Positions 1-13,988 are shown, numbered from the stretch's first letter. The stretch is DNA of 64,000 bases from Amphirosellinia nigrospora (GCA_004123355.1 SCHM01000002.1:11071569-11135568), one strand, 5' to 3'. A program made the numbers and translations. The notes: generated by a model from the letters alone, not told the origin.

Positions 1-433
1 GCATCCCCTCGCGGTGGCATCGATGTTCGACCATCCGATAGATTAGGCGATTTACAAGCCGTAGTATGCTTCTTTGCCTACGTGCTTGTACGTCGAGACG
101 AGATGATGATAGGATGATCCCTATGTTTCATGTCATAGGCGGTTCAAACAAATTGGCCGGGATTGGTATGTCTCCATCTATAGTCTGAAAACTATTCCTA
201 TCATCTCATTCTAATGTGATTCAGCTGGCAGGCCGCTTTAGCACAGATGCTTCATCAGATTCATATGTGGACAGAAGCCTCTCGTCGTATTAACAACAGT
301 CCGAGCCGGAGAATAAACAACATCTAAAAGCTGTATACAAGAACAAGAATAGTATAAATTGTCCAAAAGCTCCCGTCATCGTACCATCCAATCGCCGCAC
401 CTCTCTTCTGCATTTACTCGATTACTTGTGTCA
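1..433. other. Intergenic, left edge
   Basis: No coding potential that resembles a real gene is seen here. It lies downstream of the minus-strand membrane-protein gene and probably holds its 3' untranslated region. AT-rich short motifs are present, but no clear terminator or RNA gene. Confidence 0.5.
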
Positions 434-3400
434 TTAAGTCACCGGAGCCGACATTGCTCGATACTTCTCGGATGGATTGTAGGTTATACCCCGACTCTGT
501 CGGAGTATCTGTCGTGCGCGGTCGAGATCCTGTTCGTAACCCTCCACTACCGTATTACGCCGCGATCTTCGACTACCGCCCCTCCGGAGAGTATACGCAT
601 CCCGCGTGTTTTTACTTATTTCGACTGGTGCCATCGTCGTTTCATTCTGTGCTTCATCATCTTTCTCACTGCGGGCATCAAGTCTCCTGCTTTCCTCGTA
701 GCTATACTCGCTCTCCCGGTTCGAGCTTGGACTAGTACTTCCCAGTGAAAAATAGTTCTTCGCAGCGCCAACGGTTCCCTTCTTGCCCGGGCTACATCCT
801 CCACCTCGAAGTTCGGGGAGAGTGGGACTTGTGATGTTCGTTGTGGCCGTGCTATACGAACTGACGCAGCTCACCTGGCTGTTCATGCGGCGGAGTTCTA
901 CCACGGTGTTCATGACCCGACTCGTGTGCTTGCCTGGCGCCGCCGTCGTATTAGAATAAATAGGCATGAGCGGCGCCAACCTATCTCCGCCTTCATCTTG
1001 CGAATATGTCGATTCGCTGACGGTGCTGCAGGTGATGTCACGATGTGGCTGGGACCGGGGGAGCGCGTCTTCCACGGTATAGACCATCCCCACGGCGCCA
1101 TTCTCCATTGTGGAGAGCTCCAATGGGTTGGCGAAATGCGTGTATGTCCCAGTCCCTGATAGGGCGTTATTTAACCGTACGTGTGTGGAGCGCATCTCGC
1201 GGTCATCTGTATGGTGCTCAGTCGCTATGATGGAGAGGGGTCTGGTTCCATGTACTTTTTGTGGGCGATCCCTCAGCAGGCGGCACTGTGAGCATCGTAG
1301 TGGCGCTCAGCCGCGCCAACGCCTGTGACCCCTCAACACTGTCACTGTATCGACGACTGTATCGATAGCTGTCGTACACGGACGACAGCCCGCCCTCTGA
1401 TTCCACCGGGCTTCCCTGTCGGCTCGGGGCTTGGATCTGGAACTGCGCGTCATGGTAGTGGCCCAGCGTCGGCGAATTTGCCCCAGGTCGTAGGCGGTGT
1501 GGAGGAGGGACCACGCGTCGTGATGGCGAGGGCGTCGGGGTCCCGGAATACGGCTCAGCCGTGTCTTCGGCAGAGTTCGTGGTGTCACCCTGTAGCTTGG
1601 TTGGCAGCGGAGAGAAGAGCTTGGAAAGACGCTGTGGCGTGAGCTGTTTCGGCGTTGTAGATGTGGTGAAAGGATCTTCTGTTTCGGTCTGAAGGTTTTG
1701 AATTATCGACATCCCCTGGGGCGAGAATCTAGCTGTCGGCTGCTTTATGCCACCTGAGGGGAAGAGGCGGCGGTTTGAGTGCCATTCGGATATATACGTT
1801 CCAGGGTCCTGTGCCGTTTATGGAAGGATCGAGGGCCGGAACTGGGTTGAACATTTTCATATAATTCCCGTCTTCCCTCAACGGCTTCAGCGTCATCATT
1901 TCCCTGTACTTGCCTACTGTAGAAGGCATCACTTGTCTGCAAAGCTTGAGCCATAACTCTTCCCGAAATCTCGCTCGCTCCCCCGGGACGCTTTCGAGTT
2001 GCGGAACGCTGGTTGGAAGACCATCTTCCTCCTCGCTATACACGGTCGAAAGTGCCGAGGACTGTTCGCTCGCTGGTGAATATGATCGAGGAATCAAATC
2101 TTGCTGCGTGTGAGAAGGTGGTGTGTGGATCGAGCGACTCGGGCTGGGGAGCGTTACGTGTAGCATATCAACCTGGGAGCGGTGCTTAGTCGGTGTTGCC
2201 ACCAGATTGTCGGGCTCAGCGAGCATCGATACTCGTGATATTGTGGAATGTGGGATATCTCTCGTGAATGAGTCCGTCTGTGCGTTTGCCACGGCGCGCG
2301 GTTCTGTGACGGGCCCTGCTGCTGGATCCCAGGATTGCCGCCTTCGGGCTCAGAGTACAGCATGACCGCAGGAGCGCTCTTCTGGCTTTTCGCCGGACTC
2401 GTTACCGCACTCCCTGCATGCGCGTAGTCCTTGCCGGACCAATTTCCTTGATCTGGGCCCGTCTCGTCTGGTCTAGCAGTCTGGTAGACGATGACGAAGA
2501 AGCTGGCACCATCATCGTTTGCCTCCTCGCGCTCCGATTTCCGTCTTCCAACCTTTCTGCCGTGCGACGCAAGATCGCTTGCAGTTCTGCGTCTGTATTG
2601 CTCTGCTGCGAGCGCGAGTAGCTTGGTTGTTGTCCGTTGACCCCTCTGTCGAAGTTCGGCACCCGTGCTCGACTAGGTAGCTGTTGCGGAGCATCATCAC
2701 TCCTATTGTTGTGATACCGAGAACTAGGAGGGACAGCCCCTGGAACAGAAGCTCGTTGCGGCCCCGAGCCCCGATTGTGGACTCGAGGTATTGGGTTGTT
2801 CGGAGGTCCGCCTTGCTGATACGGAAACGGTTGCTCGATAGTGAAACGTGGTTCGGTCTGTGGCTCTGTCTTCATCTCGCGCGATCTGCGCGGGTTCTCC
2901 GTATAGATGGTCTTTCGACTCTCGTGTGACTTTCTAGAAGCCCCATCTGCCATATCTAGGCTGGGACCGGTTTCTATATAGGGCAACGTAGGACTACGGT
3001 CGAGCTCAGGTGCATAAAATCTGCGAATCGAAAGATGTCGGCTTAGCGTCCGCGTGAGCCCACGGCCTGGAACCCAGCTCGATTTCTTCTTCGTATCCTT
3101 CTTTGTCGAGATGCGGGGGCCATGCAGCGCGTCCTCATCAATCCATGATGTCCTCCGTCGGTTCTGGTAGATGGCGTGTCCACGGCGCTTCTCTGGGGAC
3201 CCATACGTTTGCTCTCCGTTTGCACCTGAATCTACGCCGTTATGGTTCCTTTCACCGCCCCCATTCTCAGACCCAATCCCTGAAAAAAGGTCACCGACCC
3301 CGAAACTCCCAGGACGTGAGAAGACAGGTGGGAGAATGGGCAAACTGAGATGTCTCGCTACCCTCCCACTACCACCTCTGCCTCCCCCGACAGCCTCGGC

Positions 3401-3780
3401 ATGTTTTGTCCCGAAATACATCACACCATCGCTGACCACACTCCTCTTACGCAACCTCCGAGGCCCGTTGAAATTCTCATCCTGTGCGAGCTGTCCGTGT
3501 TCTACAGAGGAGAGGCTAGTAATTGAACCTTGGCTTCGGTGGCCACGACCCCGCCGCTTCGCAAGCCTTATCAAGAGGGGCGCGATAATCAAGAAGAACA
3601 CCACGGAGCCCGCGATGGCGATGCTGGCTAACGCGCCGCTCGATAGCTTAGTTGTCGGGATTCTGAGCGGTTTACCAGCCGGTAGATGGACAGGCCCATT
3701 TGTCGAGCTTGCCTCAATATGGGTTTCGTCATTGTCCCCCCCCCAGCGGTCCTCTTCAGCAAAGGCGGCGAAAATGTATT
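434..3780 (-). CDS. Single-pass membrane protein with long Ser/Arg-rich cytoplasmic tail (hypothetical, fungal)
   Basis: Four long minus-strand reading stretches follow one another (about 3780-2402, 2292-1729, 1712-1218 and 1195-434). Near 3690-3560 a short Thr/Pro/Gly-rich ectodomain leads into one hydrophobic helix (ALASIAIAGSVVFFLIIAPL) followed by a basic stop-transfer stretch (RLAKRRGRGHR). The rest is a long, low-complexity, Ser/Pro/Arg-rich tail containing RRTSWIDEDALHGP, which resembles conserved fungal plasma-membrane proteins of unknown function. Frame changes near 2300-2400 and 1712-1730 could be introns. The one near 1218 looks more like a one-base break, because the downstream frame stays open upstream of the stop. 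A signal-peptide exon should lie upstream; frame is lost at a TAA near 3779-3781, just above a run of nine C (3736-3744). No function is assigned. Confidence 0.6.
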
Positions 3781-5178
3781 ATTCGCTTTCCATATGCTCA
3801 ATCCGCGAGCTTGTGAGACTCCTTTCGGGCGGGAACTGTCAACGTTGTCCCAGGTCGTTGTCTACCAGAGGTTCCGCTTGCCCTTCGACTTGCCGATAAT
3901 ACATTTGGCGTCGACCCTCACAAAGATCCCTCGCAGCCGTGAATACGTCAGATCGTTGCGATTGTTAGCCTCGCCTCTGAATAGACCGACGATAGCTTCT
4001 AGCAAGGAAAGACAAATGGGGGGAAGAAGTCCAAGGTAGACAGACGACCATGACTGACACGACGGAAGGAGAATGGAGAAGATTACCTAGATTCCAGAAT
4101 TCATAGCGTCCGCAGTCCAAAAAAACAAAAACAAACCCTTTACCCACCATTGCATGGAGAGACAAAGTGAGTGCATGATAGGCAGGTGGGCAAATTGGCC
4201 CCCGTGTTAGGTCTAGATGTAAACCTCCAACGAGAGCACATATAAGATTACGACATAAACAGACCTAAGACTCGCCCTTCTTCAATCACTTCCTTCTACT
4301 CGCCGAACAAAGATCCACATACCTTCAAGATCGTCATCGCTGTTACGGCAACGAGACACTAAGAATGTGTTGTCACGGTGTGACCGGGCAGGCGAGACAA
4401 CAGCATTCCGGCACTTACGCGCTTCGGATCTGCGCCAACAGGCCAAGAGATGAGAGATGAGCTCTTGAGACATAAAGTAGTTACCTCTAGAGTCCAGTTG
4501 TCCATTCTCGGTGTTAACACAAACAAATGAAGGTTGGTGGTGTCTAGATTACAATAACACATCCAGCATTTCTGCAGTCGAAATTTCGCTTGGACGTCGT
4601 CGGCATGCATACTGTGCACAAACCATGTTACTAAAAATATCAAGTCACATGGTAAACTCATAAGGTGTTGTTATTAACAACGGATTAGCGACACGCAAAA
4701 TAGTTATTGGCAACAATGTCTCTTGGTGTCTTCAGATTATCTTCATTGTAGTGCAATACAATACGAAGCCTCGAGAGGTAGCGTAGAAAGAAGCATTTAC
4801 GTGAAGACAAGACCACTCATCACTTCCCTGACAACTTTGGCTCCAAAAATCAGACGGCCTTGGGAATACGAGAGCCTGAGCCACCATCATATGCAATACC
4901 TCTCATCCCTACATTTCAGACTGCACTGCCATAATCACAACTCAGTTGTTTAAGGTGTGCAATAGGAAAGCAAGCATCTCGTACGTAAAGCTCGCCCAAT
5001 TCGGTTCATATGCTTGTGCTCTTCCCAAGAGTCTAGAATCAATCAACATGTACCGAAGAAAATCCCCAGGCAGAATCTAGCCGCTCATGGGAGATAGTAG
5101 GTGCAATATCCTCTTCCTCCCTTATCGCCCAAAATATCTTCACAGAAACAAATAGTAGTGTGTGGTCTCGGTTCGAAT
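3781..5178. other. Intergenic between two minus-strand genes
   Basis: May contain the first exon or promoter of the upstream membrane-protein gene (about 3781-4100), which I could not fix. An A-rich patch with repeated aaaac units lies near 4118-4137. The remainder shows only short unsupported reading frames and no RNA gene I can defend. Confidence 0.4.
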
Positions 5179-7028
5179 CTAGTATCCACGACGACCATGG
5201 TTGTGACGATGTTGCACAACGTGGTCTCGAGCTTTCTTGACCTTCTGCGGCGCCGGGCCGGGGATTGTCACAGTTGTGACAGAGTCTTCCGTCACATACA
5301 CAACTGGCTGCATCCAAACAATTTCTGACACCACATCGGCACCAGTGATTGTCTGCGTGCTAACTACTTCATAAGACACACCCGGCTCTGATGTGGGCTG
5401 AGGTGCAGAAGTGGTTGTGGGCAGAATGGAAGTCGAGGTTGAGGTGAAAGAGGTTGTGGTCGATGAAACGGCAGCCGCGCCGAAATCCGGTGCTGAAGGC
5501 GTGGCTGAAGACGTGGCTGAAGTTGGACTTTCAATAAAAGCACCACCTGACTGGACGTCTGATGAAGTGGCAACAGGTGTAGAGGTGGAGAATGTGGAGG
5601 TTGAAATACTGGATGATGTGGTAGTGGCAGGCGTGTCGCCGCCAACAATTCCACCGATCAAGCTGGTGAGCTGGCCAAGAGGGCCACCAGAGGGGTAGCC
5701 GACTGAGGGCCGTCTTGAATCTGAACACCACCTGGAAGCTCATTCATGGTCTGCGCATCAGCGTTTTCTGCAGCCAGTACCAATGGCATCTTAAACTTGC
5801 ATTCTCCTTGCTCGGCCTGTGAAAGTAGTGGTCCGTTGCTGGTGAAAAGCCCACAGTCCGAAATCTCTCCGGAGTCATTGGTGCAAGTCTCAATAGCCTC
5901 TTGCAAGAACGACGGATCCCAACCAGTCATGAAATCGCCATGGTAACCAAAGCCTGAAATTAACCTTATTAAAACAGAACATACAACATCTATGTTTTGA
6001 AATGGAGAACTTACCGGTTCTGTCGCCGTTAGACATGACAAACGAGCCACTCTTGCCTTGAAACTGAGCAGCATTTGTGTCCCAGATAGTTTCGAAAAAG
6101 AGGGTAACAAGACGCTGCGTATGAGTATCTGGGCAATTGCCATTTCCAACAAGGTCAGGATAGGCAACGTGACTCTTATGGTCATCACTGTCCGTCTCGC
6201 CATTCCAGCACGATGGGAACATGAGTTCAAGTCGAAGGCCATCAGGACAGTTAGCGTCGGTAAAGGTCTTGTTCGGCATATAATGACGGAATAGTGAGGC
6301 CTCGGCATCTTGCTTATAGTTCAAGCAGTTAAAGCCAATGGCCCGTTGTTCTAGGTCAGACTGGCCGGTTTGCTTGAGCGCAGCCCAGTTAGACTGGGGA
6401 GGATCAGGGGAATAAGGGTCTCCGACCGTGTATTCACGGCGATAGTTGCTTCCAGCAACCATTTGGAAACCAGGTGGGTAAGCAGTCACGTTGTCGCCAC
6501 GCAGGAGGTAGTACCTATGCACAAGTCAGCATGTGCACGTGAATATGTGCGTATGTTATATAAAGGGTAAATAAACAAGGTTAAATATGCACCCAGGCAT
6601 ATTGAAAGACGTTTTCAACGTAGTTGATAAGGAAATTTCAACTTACGCAAGCATTCCGCCAACCTGAGGAACAGGTGAGTACTCGTTAGTTGCAGAGTCA
6701 AGGAAGTACATTGCTGGGGTCCAGTAGGCGGATTTGTCCTGCTTGACAGCACATGATGTGCAGTCACCACTCATAAGATCGTCATACTTGGCACTTAGAC
6801 CAAAACCTAGTGATAAACATGTAAGAAAATATTCCTCTTGTAACTCAACTCAAGGAAACTCACCTGAAGATCCGTGGACAGTGTGGGCATGACCCGAGAT
6901 CTTGCCGAAGTCAATAATGGGATCGATACGAGCTAGTCCAGTGCTGCCACGGCACTCCATGCGCCAGAAGGCCTGGGTCACAGTTGACATGCAAGAATGG
7001 CCAAAGTACCAAGCGTTTTGGAATACAT
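5179..7028 (-). CDS. Secreted DUF1996 family protein with Ser/Thr-rich C-terminal tail
   Basis: The N-terminus from 7028 reads as a signal peptide (MYSKTLGTLAILA) followed by the family hallmark FWRMECRGSTGLARIDPI and GHAHTVHGSSG (about 6990-6860). Introns lie near 6810-6860 and 6515-6645, with clear GT-AG ends. The DUF1996 core continues (DGLRLELMFPSCWNG near 6200-6250; SGFGYHGDFMTGWDPSFLQ near 5890-5955) to CKFKMPLVLAAEN and a conserved LPGG end. A Ser/Thr-rich tail of roughly 150 residues follows in another frame, so either an intron or a one-base break lies near 5690-5710. Another single-base discrepancy sits inside the signal peptide, about 6985-6995. DUF1996 proteins are extracellular or wall-associated and their activity is unknown. 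The Ser/Thr tail is a likely O-glycosylated linker; no GPI signal is obvious. Confidence 0.8.
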
Positions 7029-10000
7029 TGTCAAGTTGCTAATGCAATTGGTTCTTTGCTAGTGGTCTTGTTGATGAACGACTACACTCGGGTAGTTCGT
7101 TGTGGTGAGTTACCAATATCGGCGAATGATTGTGCCAATCGCGCTAGGGTCTTACGCAGATTGATGTCTGATAACAATCGGCGTGGTTAAGTCGAATTGT
7201 TCACTTGAGTGTGAACCAGGTATAGTGATAGATACTTGAGTTCGTCGGTCGCAATAGTTGGTGCACGCAATTGCTTACTCGGCCAGCGTGGATTGAGTGC
7301 ACAACACTGTTCGCACCGTTTAGCTTATTGCGCAAGCAGCTAATCACGAGATAGACGAACGGTGTTGAGTGCCGATGAGTTGGGGATATCCACGTCAAGC
7401 GCACAAGTGCGCGATTGCCTTATATCCAAGCTGACCGGTCGCCAGCCTCTTCGCGAGTGAATTGGTACCGACTTGAGGGTTGGATAAGGTATGAGCGTGG
7501 GTAAACGATCGGGGAATTAAAACGAATGCGATCAACACAGGCCAAGGTGAGGTAGGAACGAAATGGCCAGCAATCTAGAACTACCTGATATCAGCGTCCA
7601 GACTGATGGTCGAGATTTGGTAAGGAGCGTGGTGACAGAAAGCCGTCGTGTGGTGAGGGAATGACTAGATGGAATGTGGGATGTGAGAAAACGAGGTGGT
7701 AAGTGATAAGGTAAAGGCCGGTGGTGGGCGATGCTGGTTCAAAAGGGAGAGCGTGACGGTAGGGTGCCTATAGACAGACGTAACAGAGTACCCAAACGGA
7801 AGGCACAGTGGGTGCAAAGTCGTGCAGGGCGCCGTGTAGGTATCGTTCTTAGCGCATGTGGGCAACCATTTGGCGACGGCCTATTTGATTGGCGGAATTG
7901 TCCGGTACTTAGGTACCTTGTAAATCCCAATAGGAGCAAGAGCGCGAATTCAGCTATGATTAAGGTCACTCCTTGTAATATAGCTAGGTCACTCATCAGA
8001 GATTAGAAAGAAAATACACATATTAAGGAAAATATCGGTGACACTAGTCATCTACCCAGGCATTAACATCGTTTGTTCCATCACAATCTACATACCATAT
8101 ACCTTTTTTACCTGACTAACAAGCAAAGCTAGAGTACCCACTTATAGCGAGTACATGATGGGATGCTCAAGGTACTTGGTTATCCTTTCTATCTACGTCA
8201 CTTATAAGCCCTAAAAAAATATAAAAGAACTAAATCTCACACGAACAGTATTACTGCGCAATATAAAGAAGCAGATCTATATTCATTGTAACAGAAATAG
8301 TCCGAGGCAGATCTAAAGCAGATCCTTATTTTCTTCGTTAAGCTTGAAAATAAATTAAGGCCTACGCTTAAGCATCCGTATTAGGGGGCAACGTCGGCTA
8401 TGATTGGGCCTCTCAGTTTCAGTTTCAGGTACCCGGGCAGGCCCCGGGCACCCCTACTGCAGGTACCAGGAAATATATACTACCTTCGCGCCTGCCGTGT
8501 CGCAGCACCAAGAATCGGGAAAGGTGCCCCTGAAATGGCGATTTCTTGCTGATTACCACATGTTACACGCATGCAAAATCCAGGTAGTGCATTACGGCTG
8601 CATCCGCTGTCAACCTTGAACAGATAGAACCCAGGTATTTCCCCGTCGCAATAAGTACCTAACTGTAGACATTGGAGCACGTGTACACCTTGCGCTCCCG
8701 AAATCACAGCCAATCAACATTTGCCACAGCGTTGGGTGCGAATAACTACGATAAAGACCTACCCGTGATGGCATCTTTTGTGTCATCTCATCACCTGTTC
8801 TGCTGCCAGTGATGACTTGTCCCAAATGCTAGTATTACGAGTGGTGCAAGCAATCTTACCTACCTACAGTAATAGTAGTCTCAAGTTTGTTGTGCTTAGC
8901 TTATCCCGTCTTCCTACAAAATATTGTAGATAGTGTAGTGTAGTGAGTGCCTGGCAGACGTTTACTATTCTCACGCGAATCCTATGGCGATCCCATAAGC
9001 GCCTTTCACACGTATAGTAGTCAGGGACCTGGTCATCCCCACCTTCTTGGCGGGTCTCTATGAGCCGATCATAAGTCGGTTCGGGAAGCCGTTCCATCCA
9101 AGATGAAAGTTTTGTGGTCTTCAATACGTCACAGGAGAAAGTGCTAACTTAAAGCGCGATCATCTCCCGCCCCATAGCCCTCCTCGAGTTGTACATTACA
9201 CTAAGTATGTGATACCTGCACATCGCAATGAGTATTTTGCTGACTTGTTTGTCTTCTTGTGCCCCTTTTCAAAATCCCAGCCCGGTTCAAGCTCCTGCAC
9301 GTTTGCTATACAAATCGTCTTATACCCCGCTTCATTATTCCAGTTTTTAGCCATAGTATACTATATAGAAAACGTGGCTGCTAGCTTTTAGGGCCCTAGA
9401 GCTCATCTTGCAATAATTGCAACGCCACAATTGCGCGTACACTATTGTGTCTTGCCGTCTGACTAGGAAGGCACCAAATTAAAGGCATGTACTACCTTTG
9501 TTAAACAACTATAAGCATATGCGGGTAGGTACGGATGATTCTTACTAAGGTAATACATACATTACACCCGGTGCAATGGTCGCGCCGCTATCTCACGGTT
9601 GACAATAGCAAATTACTGTGTATCCTACTTTTCCCCGTTGTGCATAGTAGACAGGCGATTTTCGGCGGTTGGTTTTTCGGTCGGTTTTTTTTCAGTAGCG
9701 CTTCGTACTTGAGATGTTCAGGAGACGAGCACAATCCAGGGGTCGCATGCATGGAATGTGTTTCGAATATTTTAGCTCGTAAAAAACCCAACCCTGTCTA
9801 GCCAATCAGACACGCTTGCAGGGCTAAATGATTGCTATGTTAGGAAACATTCCCACGCCGACTCGGAGCTGGTCTCGCGGCAATTGTTTTTTCCCTCACA
9901 CCGCACCGCGTCCTCATATCCTACCCGGGTGTTCAAGGTCACAATATCATTTATGACAATGTCCTGCAGCGTAACACTGCTTGAACATTATATTCAGGTG

Positions 10001-11206
10001 CCATTGGAGCTTGTCATTTTTAACCAGTCAGTTACTATATTATAACATCTGACAATAAGGACAATGACTACATATCTTATAGATTACAAGCTAGGACAAC
10101 ATGCCAACATGTCTACCTGCCTTGGGTAGTTTTCATTGTCGCCATAAATGCTAAGGCACCAGGTATGCCATACACTACTCTAGGAGCACAATCTTATGTT
10201 GCCAGTGTTCGCCTCTCCATCTCGGCCAGTTGTGCGACTAGGTGTTGTGTGACCGGACACGTAATAGCAACAAAGCGCCCGCCTATTGGAGACAGAGCAT
10301 ATCACAAAGCCGTATTCTGTCCCTCGGTGATCCTATACCTAACTACCTAGGTAGTAGATGTATAATGTAAGACGAAATACAGAAATCTCTGCAACTGCTT
10401 TTGCGTTCCTGCTTCGTACGAATTCATGACCCATGGCTTGCTGCACTGTTATGTTGTTTTCTTGTAGAACGGTCAAAGAGTCAATACGCTGTCGAGGTAT
10501 CTTGGAAATCCAACATGCCATTATCCTCATACAGAACTCTTATACTAAGAGTCTACTTTCGAGAAGTTTTCGGAACCCACCATCTGGTTGCTATTCGTTA
10601 TGATCCCAATGCGCATAAACTGTGTCTCGTAAAGTGAACGGAGTGGGCCAGTCACACTTGTCATTGTTGAGATGACTCTGGTAGATATTACATTTCTCTC
10701 CTGGCCTGCTGACGACGCAGCCTCCACTGCGAATTCCCACCAATCAAAATCTAGACGATGTTTGTTAGACACTTGCCACGACAACTCAGATATACCTCGC
10801 AGATGCCGAGTACCTAAAGCTATTGTTTCCAAACCTCAGACACACGTAAATGATAGATAAAATCTTCGACAGTTCGTTACAAGGCACACAACAGACATTA
10901 ACATATGCAGTACCTTACCTTGGTAAACCCTTCTACAACATCAATATTCGCACCTATATGTAAATATGTCAACCTGGTAGAGCCGACGTTAGTATCAGCC
11001 ACAAACATATTCAATTAGCCACGTACATTGGACCCACATGCCATATTCATCTTCAGCCACACCTATGACAAAGGTGGGGTTGCCAAGATCAGACTGGCCC
11101 AGGGTCGATGGTCTCAATTATCAACTCCCACGTGGGCAGTCATGTCCATTTGTATGAAAGATCACGATACTCCCTGATATGACGAAGTGAAGGATTGTAT
11201 GTCAGC
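7029..11206. other. Long gene-free interval (~4.2 kb)
   Basis: No reading frame here resembles a protein family, and none has plausible splice structure joining it to a neighbour. Features seen: GC-rich palindromic patches near 8430-8460 (CCCGGGCAGGCCCCGGG), a T-rich stretch near 9663-9692, and a perfect 12-base palindrome CTACCTAGGTAG near 10343-10354. It probably contains the promoter of the DUF1996 gene (proximal part) and of the auxilin gene (distal part). Could be relic transposon sequence, but no terminal repeats were recognised. Confidence 0.5.
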
Positions 11207-13988
11207 ATGGATGACCTTTCGGGACTGGACTGGTCGTCGGCCAACCCTGCGAATGGGAATGGCAACAAGCCGCCGCCGATGAATCCTATGAGTCCGCCCA
11301 CATTCTATCCAACATTACGCCCGACCCCTTCGCCGCAGCTGTCCGGCCGGTCGACGCCTTTGTCGGCACAGACTTCCGCAGGCCCGACTACGAGGCCCGC
11401 TGCTTCGAAACCCCGCCGCCGACAGCTTTAGTAACCTCGTCAACTTCGGCGCCACAAAGAGCAATGCCAACCTCAGCCTAAGGGAACGACAGGAACAACT
11501 CGCGATAGAGAAACGCCAGAAGGATGAGGAGCAGAGGCAGCGGCTTCAATCTCAGTATGGAGTGATCAGTTCTGGGACACAATCGGCCAAGGGTCAGGTC
11601 CCGCTTCACGAACTATATCGCCTGCCGTCCCGCCGCTAGGTAGCACAACAGGGACCACGAATGGGCAAAAAGAAAGACGATGATGACGACGATTTGTTTG
11701 CGGCGTTTCAACGGGATACGAAAGTTGATAACTCGAGTCACTACCCTCCACCGACGCAGCCGCTATCTGGGACGAGCACTCCTGCCAGCGCCGCCAAACT
11801 CGATCTATCGAATGCCAACGCATGGAATAAACCCCGGCAGTCAGCGGGAATGACCTCTATGATAATGATGACGATGACGACCCCTTGGCCTGAAACAGCT
11901 AAAACCCAAGGCTCAAAGCCAACCAATACCAGATGCAGCAGACGATGATGATTTCCTTGGGGACCTAGGCAAGCCTGTTGAAGAGGTCCGGTCGAAGGCG
12001 CAAGCAGCTGAGCCAAAGCGGCAGCCTGGTAAACCGATCGATGACTCCGATTCGGACTCTGAACCCGAAACATCGTCCGGGCGTCCTGGTGTGGACCCAT
12101 TTGACAAAGCCGTAGCTGAGTTGGTTGATATGGGTTTCACGGCGGAGAATGCGAGGCGCGGTCTGACAGAGAGTGGTGCTGGGTTCGACGTGCAAGCTGC
12201 AGTCAGTTGGCTGCTAGATGACGCCCATCGGCAAGCTCGGAATAAGCAAAAGGTGCAAGGTTCTACTTCTGAACGCAGGAGAGGAGATGATAGCCGTTCG
12301 ACCAATAGCCGTGGAGCTGCATGGATGGGATGACGAAACTGGGAAAACACCTTCACGCGGAGATTCGCAGTCACCGGCCCAAATCGACGATATCTCGAAG
12401 AAAGCTGCTGCTATGGGTTCGAGCTTATTTAAGACGGCGAATTCATTGTGGAAAACTGGACAAAAGCAAGTGCAAAAGGCAGTGGCCGACTTCCAGCAAG
12501 ATGGCGGTGACCCGAACCAGCCGAAATGGATGCGCAATGCGCAAGAGCAAATGCCGCCTAGGAGAGAAGCACCTCACAACACGACTGACGAGGCTTTAAT
12601 GCTTGAGTCTGGGAGACGACCTGAGAGGCAAACGTCCCAGCATGACTCAACCCGGCGCAACCCTTCCCGTGACCACTCCCCTGCTCTGCCAATAAGGCCA
12701 CCTGGTCAGTCCAGTGCACCTAGGTGGCAACAGCCTGGGCCAACAGGCTCTGTAGACCCCCGAACGAGATTAAAGAAACAAATAGTAGAGGAGAGTGTTC
12801 AAGCATATGTTAGCCCAGCAAGGAGGAAGAAAACGACGCCGCAGGCCACACCGACAGCCGAGCCTGAAGGTGATCTTCTATTTGGTTCGCCAGGCCATCT
12901 TTTCAACCAAAACCTCAGCGCTCTACGCAGCCTTCGCCGACACCCAAAGCAGCATCACAAAGTTCATCAAGAGCCATCAGTCCCAGGCCTCCTGCACCAA
13001 CGAGAAATATACCTCCACTATCTCCTTCAGTTTTACAGGCTTCTACTCGTCACCGCCTGGATGGAACGGCACATTTCAAACTTGGCGACTACGATGCTGC
13101 ACATACGGCGTATACCAATTCGCTGTCAGGCATACCACAAAACCATCCAATATGCATAATTATTCTTACCAACCGAGCGCTGACCTCATTAAAGACTGGA
13201 AGCCCTAAGCAGGCAGTCAGTGATGCCGATAGCGCAATCAGTATTATTGGCCCTTCACGTGGCGAAGGCGAGAGTGTGGCATTACCTGATGGTGACTCAC
13301 GCGATATGAAAGACCTCTACGGAAAAGCACTTAGCCGCAAAGCAGAAGCTCTTGAGCAAATGGAGAAATGGGCAGATGCTGGAAATGTATGGCAGCAATG
13401 CGTCGAATCTGGAGTAGGCGGCCCGAATGCAGTCGCGGGTCGGCAGCGATGTCAGAAAGCCCTTGCACCCAAGCCTAAAGCAGCGTCACGACCCGTCCAG
13501 GCGTCAAAACCTCGGCCACGACCCTCGGCTATGTCCGATCTTGGACCTCAAAAGAGCTCAGAAGCCGTCCAACGACTACGCGAGGCGAACAGGGCTGCCG
13601 AGGCTGCTGATGATGAGAAGTTCGCCCTTGGAGAAAAGGTTGATGCTCGAATTGCTGCTTGGCGAGATGGGAAGAGGGACAATCTGCGAGCACTACTGGG
13701 CAGCATGGACCAGGTCTTATGGGAGGATAGCGGCTGGAAGAAGGTGGGCTTGCACGAGCTGGTGATCGCCAATAAAGTGAAGATTCACTACATGAAGGCG
13801 ATCGCAAAATGCCATCCCGATAAGGTGAGAGCTAACTCTCGACCCACCGCCACGTGCTTCAGCTACGATACTAACGACGATGATCAGCTCCCCAAGACGC
13901 AAACACCGAAACACGGCTGATTGCGGCTACTGTATTTGCAACTCTCAACGAGAGTTGGGACAAATTCAAGGCTGATAACGGATTATGA
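11207..13988 (+). CDS. swa2: Auxilin-like clathrin uncoating factor (UBA + TPR + J domain)
   Basis: Swa2/auxilin recruits Hsp70 to strip clathrin from coated vesicles. Start MDDLSGLDW matches the family opening. In order: Pro-rich N-terminus; NLVNFG and LSLRERQEQLAIEKRQK motifs; acidic clathrin-binding-like stretches (DDDDDDLFAAF, 11680-11710; DDDDFLGDL, ~11945-11970); a UBA domain (DPFDKAVAELVDMGFTAENA, 12095-12165); SLFKTANSLWKTGQKQVQKA (~12420-12485); TPR helices (GTAHFKLGDYDAAHTAYTNS, ~13065-13130); and a C-terminal J domain with the HPD motif at 13813-13822. A clean intron (13825-13887, branch TACTAAC) splits the J domain; translation ends at TGA 13986-13988. The reading frame changes at several places: an extra C near 11410-11414, a break near 11655, a missing T near 11885, and breaks near 12325 and 12890. 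All are one- or two-base slips while the protein sequence on both sides stays conserved. Confidence 0.88.
13825..13887 (+). other. Intron in the J domain of the auxilin gene
   Basis: Donor GTGAGA follows the HPDK codons, branch site TACTAAC near 13868-13874, acceptor ATCAG. Removing it joins HPDK to a normal C-terminal J-domain helix (LIAATVFATLNESWDKFK). Confidence 0.85.

Noticed and set aside
5160-5185. GGTTCGAATC motif, like a tRNA B box
   Set aside because: No A box at the right distance and no cloverleaf; the motif lies at the tail of the DUF1996 gene.
7029-11206. Several short frames in the 7-11 kb gap as genes
   Set aside because: No homology pattern, no consistent codon bias, and none continue across plausible introns.
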